Source: an uncultured Collinsella sp. (lineage in GTDB: Bacteria > Actinomycetota > Coriobacteriia > Coriobacteriales > Coriobacteriaceae). From it: a DNA stretch of 5,053 nt. The translations under genes and the position numbers were made by a program. The notes beneath the pieces are model-generated. The model saw only the letters and a list, made by a program, of their open reading frames with translations. It was not told the DNA's origin and made no database searches. Positions within the stretch are counted from its first letter, which is position 1. Each line of letters opens with the position of its first letter. Below, piece after piece: positions 1 to 5,053 of this stretch. The stretch covers positions 1 to 5,053 of the forward strand of contig CAJJYO010000131.1 in the NCBI GenBank assembly GCA_905197385.1, given 5' to 3'.

Positions 1-214
1 CCCCTCCGGAGCCACACGGGAGCCAGGTTAACTAATTCGGGCCCGGCATTCAGAAAAGTCAGTGCAGCAAAATGGCGATGCGAATGGAATGCACAAGATA
101 GGGGCACGTTGTTGGGACGCGCTCTTTTAAGTTGCGGTGGAATAGTTCCTGTTTTTGGGCTTGAAGGCCGATTTTAGGGACTATTTCACCGCAACTGAGG
201 GGTGGGATGTGGGG
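1..214. other. Non-coding left flank, no gene recognised
   Basis: This stretch runs from the window edge to the amidohydrolase stop codon. I found no tRNA-like cloverleaf and no recognisable protein. Plus frame 1 is open from the edge to a TAG at 175-177 (58 codons), but the translation resembles no family I know and runs through the inverted repeat at 130-196. It is most likely spacer downstream of the minus-strand amidohydrolase. A gene tail entering from the left on the plus strand cannot be excluded. Confidence 0.5.
130..196. repeat. Long imperfect inverted repeat, 17-bp arms
   Basis: The arms are AGTTGCGGTGGAATAGT (130-146) and ACTATTTCACCGCAACT (180-196). They match at 16 of 17 positions around a 33-nt centre. 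The single difference, G140 against T186, is a G-U pair in plus-strand RNA but an A-C mismatch in minus-strand RNA. In plus-strand RNA pairing can continue inward to about 151/175 with further G-U pairs, and GGC (158-160) can pair with GCC (167-169) at the tip. It begins 18 nt beyond the amidohydrolase stop, so it could help end that transcript, but only two T residues follow it in that direction, which is poor for a Rho-independent terminator. Alternatives are a small dispersed or MITE-like repeat, or a structured RNA on the plus strand. Confidence 0.6.
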
Positions 215-1852
215 CTAGCGCTCGTAAATCAAGTTACCTGCCAGGTAGGTGGTCTGAACCTTGGTAGCCTGGAGCTCTTGTGGATCGACAGTGAGCGGGT
301 TTTGGTCCAGGACTACCAGGTCAGCATACTTGCCGGGCTCCAAGCTGCCAAGGTTTTGCTCGTCGCCTGCTGCATAGGCGCTGCCCAAGGTGTAGTTGCG
401 CAGAGCCGTTGCTGCATCGATGCGCTCGCTCGGCAACCAGCCGCCCTCGGGCCAGTGGCTTTTGGGGTCCTGACGCGTAATAGCCGTGTAGAGCACGTTC
501 ATGCTGGTAACGGGCGTGATAGGGCTGTCGGTACCGAAGGCTTGGCGAATGCCGCGCTGCTTATAGGTTGCGAACGGCCACATGATGCGGCTGCGCTCCA
601 GGCCCAGATCGCGCTCCGGTCCACCCGGGTCGAGTGTAATGTGACAGGGCTGGCTCGAAGCAACCACGTTGAGCTTGCGCAAGCGATCGATGTCCTCTGG
701 CAGGAGGTTCTCCAGATGCTCGAGCGTATTATGGCCGTGCTGGGACAGCCCGTACAGGCCAGCGGCCTCCTCGAAGATATCCAGCGCGGCATGAATCGCA
801 CCGTCACCAATGACGTGGATGCGCACGGTGTGACCGCGCTCCGCGGCCGCCAGAACCAGTTTGCGCATGCGCTCAGCCGGGACCGTCAGACGGCCCTGGT
901 CGCCCGGGAAGCGCGGATTGGTATAGGGCTCGGTGAGATATGCCGTGTGTTCGCTCGACACGCCGTCGAAGAACTGCTTAAAACCCGGCGCCGAAAGCAG
1001 CGCGTTGTTCGCGTAACGTACCTGGAGCTCTTCTAAACGCGACTGGTCATCCAGCAGCGTGGGGAACAGATGGGCACGAATGCCCAGCTTGCCGGCCGTC
1101 TGCAATTTGTCATAGACATCGTCGCGGATAAAGTCGCATCCCGGCATGGGCATGAGCGACATGTCGCAGATCGAGGTGATGCCCTGCTCGGCCATGCGCC
1201 TCATTTGATCGGCGTAAGCGCTTGCGGTGCGATCTTCGCCCAGCCACTCAAGGCAGCGCGGCAACAGCTGCATGGCAGCCGCTTCGTGAGCAATGCCCGT
1301 GAGCTCGCCGTTTGCGTCCTTGTCGTAGCTACCGCCCGCTGGCGGCTCGCTGTCGCGCGTGACGCCGAGCACCTCGAGTGCACAGCTGTTGAGCCACAGC
1401 GTGTGGCCGTCGCCCGAGTACATAACGCAGGGACGATCGGGGAATGCCGCATCGAGCGACGCCTTGCTAGGATGCTCGGGCGGGTCCCAACGGTAGTCGC
1501 GCCAGCCCTGCGTCACAACCCAAGCGTCGTCGGGCAGGTCCTGGGAAAACTCGAGCGCATGTTGCACCAGTGCCGCCTCGGACGTGCCCATATCCATGAG
1601 CATGTACGGCGAGGAGCCAACCGAGGTATGGAAGAAGTGCAGATGAGCGTCATGGAAACCGGGGCAGACAAACTGCTCGCCGTAATCGATAACCGGCGTG
1701 GCGGCGGGAGCGGCGGCAATCACGTCATCGGGCTTTCCGACTGCGACGATACGGTCGCCTGCGATGGCAATCGCCAGCTCGCGGGCGGTATCGATGCCGT
1801 CTTGCGCGGTAAAGACGTTCTTGGAGCGGATAATCCGATCGATATGTTGCAT
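215..1852 (-). CDS. YtcJ-type metal-dependent amidohydrolase
   Basis: Predicted 545-residue cytoplasmic enzyme of the amidohydrolase superfamily, YtcJ/NfdA-like branch, whose members hydrolyse amide-type bonds; the substrate here is unknown. With the ATG at 1850-1852 as residue 1, a short N-terminal beta domain leads into the metal-binding HDAHLH (67-72). SGDGHTLWLNS follows at 146-156 and FKQFFDGV near 291-298, where Lys292 is the likely carboxylated metal-bridging lysine. His346 lies in HVIGDGA, His379 in LEHLE and the catalytic Asp442 in FGTDSP. The C-terminus closes with the usual small beta domain ending in NLIYER. All expected ligands and the length fit an intact enzyme. In-frame ATGs also lie at 1862-1864 and 1856-1858. 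I prefer 1850-1852 because GGGGA sits about 6 nt upstream and the product then starts as family members do. The reading frame stays open to 2158, but that part overlaps the divergent neighbour. It is divergent from the M20 gene, and a shared amide-catabolism role is only inference. Confidence 0.92.
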   Translation of the reverse strand: MQHIDRIIRSKNVFTAQDGIDTARELAIAIAGDRIVAVGKPDDVIAAAPAATPVIDYGEQFVCPGFHDAHLHFFHTSVGSSPYMLMDMGTSEAALVQHALEFSQDLPDDAWVVTQGWRDYRWDPPEHPSKASLDAAFPDRPCVMYSGDGHTLWLNSCALEVLGVTRDSEPPAGGSYDKDANGELTGIAHEAAAMQLLPRCLEWLGEDRTASAYADQMRRMAEQGITSICDMSLMPMPGCDFIRDDVYDKLQTAGKLGIRAHLFPTLLDDQSRLEELQVRYANNALLSAPGFKQFFDGVSSEHTAYLTEPYTNPRFPGDQGRLTVPAERMRKLVLAAAERGHTVRIHVIGDGAIHAALDIFEEAAGLYGLSQHGHNTLEHLENLLPEDIDRLRKLNVVASSQPCHITLDPGGPERDLGLERSRIMWPFATYKQRGIRQAFGTDSPITPVTSMNVLYTAITRQDPKSHWPEGGWLPSERIDAATALRNYTLGSAYAAGDEQNLGSLEPGKYADLVVLDQNPLTVDPQELQATKVQTTYLAGNLIYER

Positions 1853-1940
1853 GGGCATCCCCATCTCTGGCAGGAAATTCAACACCCCCGAGTGTACTCC
1901 CCCACTCTTGTTACAAAACCCCAAGCGGCAAACGGCAACT

Positions 1941-1969
1941 TTACCAGCCCTAGCGGCAGGTGGCATACT
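1941..1969 (+). promoter_or_regulatory. Possible sigma70-type promoter for the M20 gene
   Basis: TTACCA (1941-1946) and CATACT (1964-1969) each match 4 of 6 consensus bases and are separated by 17 bp. This would give a leader of roughly 45 nt before the ATG at 2021. A weaker alternative is GTGGCA (1960-1965) with TACGAT (1982-1987). I found no comparably good promoter for the minus-strand amidohydrolase. This is a consensus-match call only. Confidence 0.3.
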
Positions 1970-2020
1970 GGAGAGAGCCTGTACGATTTTGCGATCAACC
2001 CAGCAAGGAGCAAATCGACC

Positions 2021-3485
2021 ATGACGAAGACCAAGGCACAGCAGATTATGGCGGCGACCGAGGCTCGCGCGGCAGACGATGTCACCGCGGCCATCCGAGA
2101 TATCGCCGCCGAGTTTGAGCCCTACATCATCAAGCAGCGCCGCCACTTCCATAAGCACCCGGAGTTGAGCCTTGCCGAGGAGCGCACGACCTCCGACATC
2201 GCCAACCAGCTCGACGCCATGAATATCCCCTACGAGCGTCCCCTCAAGACGGGCCTGGTGGCGACCCTTCGCGGCACCGCGCCCGACGCCTATCGCGAGG
2301 ACGGCACGCCGCGCCGCCGTATCCTACTGCGCGCCGACATCGACGCCCTGCCCGTTACCGAGCAGACCGGCGAGGAGTTTGCCAGCGTCAACGAGGGCTG
2401 CATGCACGCCTGCGGCCCACGACTGCCACATCGCCATGATGCTCGGCACGCTGCAGATCCTGCGCCATATGACCGACGACATCCACGGCGAGGTCCGCAT
2501 CGTCTTCCAGCCCAGCGAGGAAAACGGCCAGGGCGCCAAGCTCATGATCGGCACGGGCGTGCTCGACGGCGTCGATGGTGCCTACGCCGCGCATATCTGG
2601 AGCGAAGTCGACGCCGGCACCGTGAGCTGTGAGCCCGGCCCGCGCATGGCAAACACCGACTGGTTCCGCATCGATGTCCGCGGCACCTCGTGCCATGGCG
2701 CCATGCCCCAGCGCGGCCACGACGCCGTTATGGTGGCTGCCGAGATCGTCAACGCCCTGCAGCCCATCGTCTCGCGCGAGATCAGCCCCTACGAGCCGGC
2801 TGTCATCACCGTCGGCGAGCTGCACGGCGGCACCGCGCGCAACGTTATCGCCGGCACGGCCTACCTCGCCGGCACGGTGCGCACCTATGGCGACAAGACG
2901 CACGAGGAAATGCCCGAGCTTATGCGCCGCATCGTGGAGCACACCGCGGCAGCCCTGGGTGCAGAGGCCGAACTTACCGACTACACCATCGCCAACTACA
3001 AGGTCGAAAACGACGTCGCCTCGAGCGAGCGTTGTCGTCAGGCCGTGGTCAAGTGCTTGGGCCCCGCGGGCGAAGGCCATTATCGCGGCACGCTTTCGGG
3101 CGAGGACTTCTCGGAGTACCTGCGCCGCGTGCCGGGCGTGCTCGCCTTTGTTGGCACGCGCAACCCCCAGATTGGCGCCACGTACGCCCAACATTCTTGC
3201 TTCTACAAGATTGACGAGACCGTGCTGGCAAAGGGCTCCATGGTGGCCGCCCAGTATGCTATCGACTTTTTGGCCGAGCCCACGCAAGAGGAGCTCGACG
3301 GCCCCACGATCGCCGCGGTTGCCGAGACCAACCCCGACTTGGCCGCCAAGCTGCGCTCTGCCAAGGCCACGGCCGCTGAGGCGCGCGACGCCATGCACGA
3401 TGCTCGCACCGCCCGCCATGCTGCAATCAAGGGCATCCACGATGCGCGGGCTGCCGCTCGCCACGAGGAAAAGCGCGACGAGTAG
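2021..3485 (+). pseudogene. M20 (M20D-like) amidohydrolase, frameshifted
   Basis: Metal-dependent peptidase/amidohydrolase of the M20 family, M20D-like, whose members remove acyl groups from N-acyl amino acids or cleave small amides. The ATG at 2021 has AAGGAG 10 nt upstream (2005-2010). One extra C in the CCC at 2416-2418 shifts the frame after residue 132; read as is, translation stops at 2630-2632 after 203 residues. With one C removed the product is 487 residues. It carries RRHFHKHPELS (40-50), LRADIDALPV (103-112), MHACGHDCH (128-136), FQPSEE (162-167), AHIW (190-193, His191), HGAMPQ (225-230), GGTARNVI (269-276), EDFSEY (361-366) and His391 in YAQHSCF. So all expected metal ligands and the lid domain are present. 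Family members are usually near 400 residues; the last 60 or so here form an extra Ala-rich charged tail. Because only one base is wrong and no other decay is visible, sequencing error or a very recent mutation are both plausible. If the error is artefactual, this is an intact gene. Confidence 0.88.
2416..2418 (+). other. Frameshift site (extra C) in the M20 gene
   Basis: The sequence reads TGC GGC C CAC GAC TGC CAC, where the family motif CGHDCH requires TGC GGC CAC GAC TGC CAC. The run of three C should be two. Upstream coding is in the frame of 2021, and downstream coding is in the frame of 2418 through to the stop at 3483-3485. No slippery heptamer or stimulatory structure that would suggest programmed frameshifting is apparent. 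Confidence 0.9.
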
Positions 3486-3520
3486 CCGTCACGCCCATCC
3501 ATAACAGCCTGGCTAAAGCA

Positions 3521-3559
3521 AAGCGGGGGCAGACGTTATCTCAACGTTCGCCCCCGCTT
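3521..3559. terminator. Bidirectional terminator between convergent genes
   Basis: AAGCGGGGGC (3521-3530) pairs perfectly with GCCCCCGCTT (3550-3559). Inside, ACGTT (3533-3537) pairs with AACGT (3543-3547), leaving a five-base ATCTC loop. It sits 35 nt after the M20 stop and 32 nt after the DUF2752 stop on the other strand. The T-rich flank is better in the minus direction (GCTTTGCTTT) than in the plus direction, but the position between convergent genes suggests it serves both. Confidence 0.85.
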
Positions 3560-3591
3560 ATGTGTCGACCGTTTTTCTAGCGCGTCCTCCG

Positions 3592-4068
3592 TCACGCCAG
3601 GTAAGAGCGAAGGATGGTGAGCCAGCGTGGGGGTTCGAGGTGGATGATATCGTCGGGAACTCCGGCGGGCGCATAGCCGCCAAAGAGCAGACCGGCATCT
3701 GCCGGATTGATGAGGCGCACGATCCATACGACGACGACCAGCACGCACAACACGGTGACCGCAATGTCGATACCACGCTTTAGCTTGCTCGATGCCACCT
3801 CCTCGCGCACGAACGCGAGCACAAACGCAATCGGCACCACCCAAAACAGCGGATGGTAGGCAAAGGCAGCCGCATAATCGAGGCGCAGCGCCGCCAGCCA
3901 CGCCCTCGTCATGCCGCATCCCGGACAAGGAATGCCCGTCATCAATCGAAAAATGCAGCCAATGTCGAGCAGGTAGAGCGCGAGCCAGGCGACAAAGAGC
4001 GCGCCGGTGCAAAAAAGGGCGCGGCGAAGGAGCTCTGCCGTGCCCCTATGTCCCTGGAAGCTGTTCAC
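3592..4068 (-). CDS. DUF2752 family small membrane protein
   Basis: A 158-residue membrane protein of unknown function. The DUF2752 signature GIPCPGCGMTRAW lies at residues 45-57, with the conserved YHPLF at 71-75. Three hydrophobic segments are visible at about 17-37, 66-87 and 100-120, followed by a polar tail. The CPGC pair could bind metal or be redox-active; no function is established from sequence. I chose the GTG at 4066-4068, preceded by AAGGG four bases upstream, because it starts 13 nt after the stop of the zinc-ribbon gene. An ATG at 4126-4128 would give 178 residues but overlap that gene by 47 nt, and its extra N-terminal residues look like read-through of the neighbour's coding DNA. 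It is very probably co-transcribed with the zinc-ribbon gene and ends at the shared hairpin at 3521-3559. Confidence 0.85.
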   Translation of the reverse strand: MNSFQGHRGTAELLRRALFCTGALFVAWLALYLLDIGCIFRLMTGIPCPGCGMTRAWLAALRLDYAAAFAYHPLFWVVPIAFVLAFVREEVASSKLKRGIDIAVTVLCVLVVVVWIVRLINPADAGLLFGGYAPAGVPDDIIHLEPPRWLTILRSYLA

Positions 4069-4081
4069 GCCGCCCTTATTG

Positions 4082-4690
4082 TTAGGCACGAGCGCCAAGG
4101 CGAGTGTTGTAAGCCGTTGCCATGGCATTGGTATTATTGATGACGATGTTCATAGCGAAGATGGGACCGAGGCCGCACAGGAGCGCGCCGAAGATCTGCC
4201 ACAGAAGAACGGTGGTGCCGTTTTCCTGGAACACCAGGCCGTAGCGAGGAGCGTTGGCCTGCAGGCGGTTGCCAATCTTGTAATACCAGTAGTACGCGTA
4301 GAAGCCGCAGGTCACAAACGATAGAAGGATGAATTCCGCCAGACCCGGCGTGTAATCGCCGTCATCCTGACACAACGTGTTGACGTCGCGTGCCAAGCAA
4401 TACAGGAAGTAGAACGAATAGATACCGCAGGTCACAAGAGAGAGCAGCAGCCAGCCGATCAGGCTGCGGTCAGCCTTAATGGGGTCATAGCCCATCGGAG
4501 CGGATGCGGACTGTTGGGCGTATTGACCGGTGTACTGCTGCTGAGGCTGGGGCGCGGGCTGAATAGCCTGGGCCGGAGCGGGCTGGGGCTGCGGGGCCGC
4601 AGCGGCAGAAGCGGCACCAACGGCGGATCCGCAAACAGGGCAGAATTTGGCATCATCCGAAATGGGAGAACCACAAGTGGGACAGAACAT
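4082..4690 (-). CDS. Zinc-ribbon, DUF4234-like membrane protein
   Basis: A 202-residue protein. Residues 1-24 form a zinc ribbon with Cys3, Cys6, Cys17 and Cys20 (CPTC and CPVC). Residues 25-66 are a low-complexity Ala/Pro/Gln linker. The rest is a membrane domain with hydrophobic segments near 77-98, 116-137 and 160-183. The first two carry a repeated core, LLLSLVTCGIYSFYF (81-95) and ILLSFVTCGFYAYYW (121-135), typical of DUF4234. This suggests a cytosolic zinc ribbon tethered to the membrane, possibly binding a partner; the function is unknown. The ATG at 4688-4690 is well supported: AGGAG (4697-4701) lies 6 nt upstream and the ribbon starts at residue 2, as in family members. It is the first gene of a likely operon with the DUF2752 gene. 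It probably has its own promoter, since a strong terminator for the preceding gene lies at 4842-4877 and several inverted repeats occupy the gap. Confidence 0.9.
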   Translation of the reverse strand: MFCPTCGSPISDDAKFCPVCGSAVGAASAAAAPQPQPAPAQAIQPAPQPQQQYTGQYAQQSASAPMGYDPIKADRSLIGWLLLSLVTCGIYSFYFLYCLARDVNTLCQDDGDYTPGLAEFILLSFVTCGFYAYYWYYKIGNRLQANAPRYGLVFQENGTTVLLWQIFGALLCGLGPIFAMNIVINNTNAMATAYNTRLGARA

Positions 4691-4707
4691 GAGCCTCTCC
4701 TTTTCCT

Positions 4708-4724
4708 AAGGCGTCGCACGCCTT
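4708..4724 (-). promoter_or_regulatory. Leader hairpin just before the zinc-ribbon RBS
   Basis: AAGGCGT (4718-4724 read on the minus strand) and ACGCCTT (4708-4714) are perfect 7-bp arms with a 3-nt loop. The hairpin ends six bases before the AGGAG at 4697-4701, so in the mRNA it would stand immediately upstream of the ribosome binding site. There is no T-run after it, so it is not a terminator. It could influence translation or transcript stability, or be a protein-binding palindrome. Confidence 0.4.
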
Positions 4725-4765
4725 CAAACCTTACACGTCTACGTTCTCAACAATAGCCGCGACGT

Positions 4766-4777
4766 TGTTGCGCAACA
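4766..4777. promoter_or_regulatory. Perfect 12-bp palindrome, possible operator
   Basis: TGTTGCGCAACA is its own reverse complement and lies 76 bp upstream of the zinc-ribbon start codon in non-coding DNA. Its size and place suit a dimeric repressor or activator site, but I cannot name the regulator. The nearest -35-like hexamer on the minus strand is TTGAGA, downstream of it, with no convincing -10 partner. Confidence 0.35.
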
Positions 4778-4783
4778 TTGACC

Positions 4784-4798
4784 AATTTCCGAGAAATT
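4784..4798. promoter_or_regulatory. 15-bp inverted repeat, possible operator
   Basis: AATTTC and GAAATT are perfect 6-bp arms separated by CGA. The site lies six bases from the palindrome at 4766-4777, in an AT-richer part of the gap than the surrounding genes. Two different inverted repeats side by side suggest a control region for the zinc-ribbon/DUF2752 operon. There is no direct evidence for which protein binds. Confidence 0.35.
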
Positions 4799-4841
4799 TT
4801 GCTGCAACCGTTTTCCCAGGCATTTTCTTGCTTTCGCAGTA

Positions 4842-4877
4842 GAAAAAGGCACCCCGGGCTCAGTTGCCCAGGGCGCC
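4842..4877 (-). terminator. Rho-independent terminator of the right-edge gene
   Basis: Read on the minus strand, GGCGCCCTGGGC (4877-4866) pairs along all 12 positions, two of them G-U, with GCCCGGGGTGCC (4859-4848). The loop is six bases, followed directly by TTTTTC. It lies 8 nt after the stop codon of the gene entering from the right. It should isolate that gene from the zinc-ribbon operon. Confidence 0.93.
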
Positions 4878-4885
4878 TCGACCGG

Positions 4886-5053
4886 CTATTCGGTTTGATT
4901 GTTTTCGGCAGCAGGATTATCGCCCGGCTCATCCGCCGGCGTGGCAACGGCATCCCAATCGGGCTCCGCAGGCGTCGCCTCGGACGCCGGTGCGGGGACA
5001 GGAGCAGGTGCCGGGGCAGGGGCAGGCGCGGGTGCCGGGGCAGGTGCAGGCGC
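4886..5053 (-). CDS. C-terminal tail of an Ala-Pro-rich protein (partial)
   Basis: Only the last 55 codons and a TAG (4886-4888) are in the window; the start lies beyond position 5053. The visible part opens with about nine Ala-Pro dipeptides, then VPAPA, covering 4985-5053. It continues as an acidic, disordered tail (PDWDAVATPADEPGDN) and ends NNQTE. The frame is chosen because it gives the regular AP repeat and meets its stop just before a strong terminator. The shifted frame, readable through 4953-4747, gives an Arg-rich product that runs across that terminator. Such AP stretches are extended linkers or surface/wall spacers in many actinobacterial proteins. The main domain is not visible, so no function can be assigned. 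Confidence 0.8.
   Translation of the reverse strand, partial: APAPAPAPAPAPAPAPAPVPAPASEATPAEPDWDAVATPADEPGDNPAAENNQTE
4985..5053 (-). repeat. Ala-Pro-coding low-complexity repeat
   Basis: GC-rich tandem hexamer-like units encode alternating alanine and proline; GGTGCCGGGGCAGG occurs twice on the plus strand. The array reaches the window edge, so its full length is unknown. Such arrays change copy number easily and are often misassembled. Confidence 0.7.

Noticed and set aside
1..177. Plus frame 1 open from the left edge
   Set aside because: 58 codons without a recognisable family, passing through an inverted repeat; not enough to call a gene.
155..1036. Plus-strand open frame of 293 codons opposite the amidohydrolase
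   Set aside because: It lies antisense to a gene with clear family motifs, has no recognisable domain, and is explained by the GC-rich codon pattern of the real gene.
1070..2020. Long N-terminal extension of the M20 reading frame
   Set aside because: The frame is open but runs antisense through the amidohydrolase; the ATG at 2021 has a good ribosome binding site and gives a normal M20 start.
2388..3464. Minus-strand open frame of 358 codons opposite the M20 gene
   Set aside because: Gly/Ala/His/Val-rich shadow translation with no domain; the plus strand carries all M20 motifs.
2021..3485. Two separate overlapping genes (2021-2632 and 2379-3485)
   Set aside because: The two pieces join into one continuous M20 fold when a single C is removed at 2416-2418; neither half alone is a complete enzyme.
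4069..4128. Longer ATG start for the DUF2752 protein
   Set aside because: It overlaps the end of the zinc-ribbon gene by 47 nt; the GTG at 4066-4068 has its own ribosome binding site and gives a normal spacing.
4747..4953. Minus-strand open frame of 68 codons
   Set aside because: It is an Arg-rich frame running through a strong terminator and out of frame with the Ala-Pro-coding gene.

Overview
The window is GC-rich and densely coded. It looks like chromosomal DNA from a high-GC gut actinobacterium; a Collinsella-like member of the Coriobacteriia is my best guess from codon use and protein style, but this is inference and no marker gene is present. I see no rRNA, tRNA, CRISPR array, transposase or phage gene.

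Layout. Positions 1-214 are non-coding as far as I can tell and hold a long imperfect inverted repeat (130-196). Positions 215-1852 (minus) encode a YtcJ-type metal-dependent amidohydrolase with the family's expected ligands. A 168-bp divergent intergenic region follows. Positions 2021-3485 (plus) encode an M20-family (M20D-like) amidohydrolase/peptidase. It is split by one extra C at 2416-2418, exactly inside the metal-binding CGHDxH motif. This is either a real inactivating mutation or a sequencing error, because everything on both sides is well conserved. A strong hairpin at 3521-3559 separates this gene from the convergent minus-strand genes and should stop transcription from both sides.

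Positions 3592-4690 (minus) are a two-gene operon. A zinc-ribbon protein with DUF4234-like membrane segments is followed, 13 nt downstream, by a small DUF2752 membrane protein. Upstream of the operon, 4705-4840 holds three separate inverted repeats that look regulatory. At the right edge (4886-5053, minus) is the C-terminal tail of another gene, with an alanine-proline repeat, closed by a textbook Rho-independent terminator (4842-4877).

Functionally there are two themes. The divergent pair are both hydrolases likely to act on amide bonds of N-acyl or other small amide substrates. The zinc-ribbon/DUF2752 pair is an uncharacterised membrane module. I found no convincing new defence or mobile system. 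The points most worth checking are the frameshift, the strand-biased left hairpin and the palindrome cluster before the zinc-ribbon gene.
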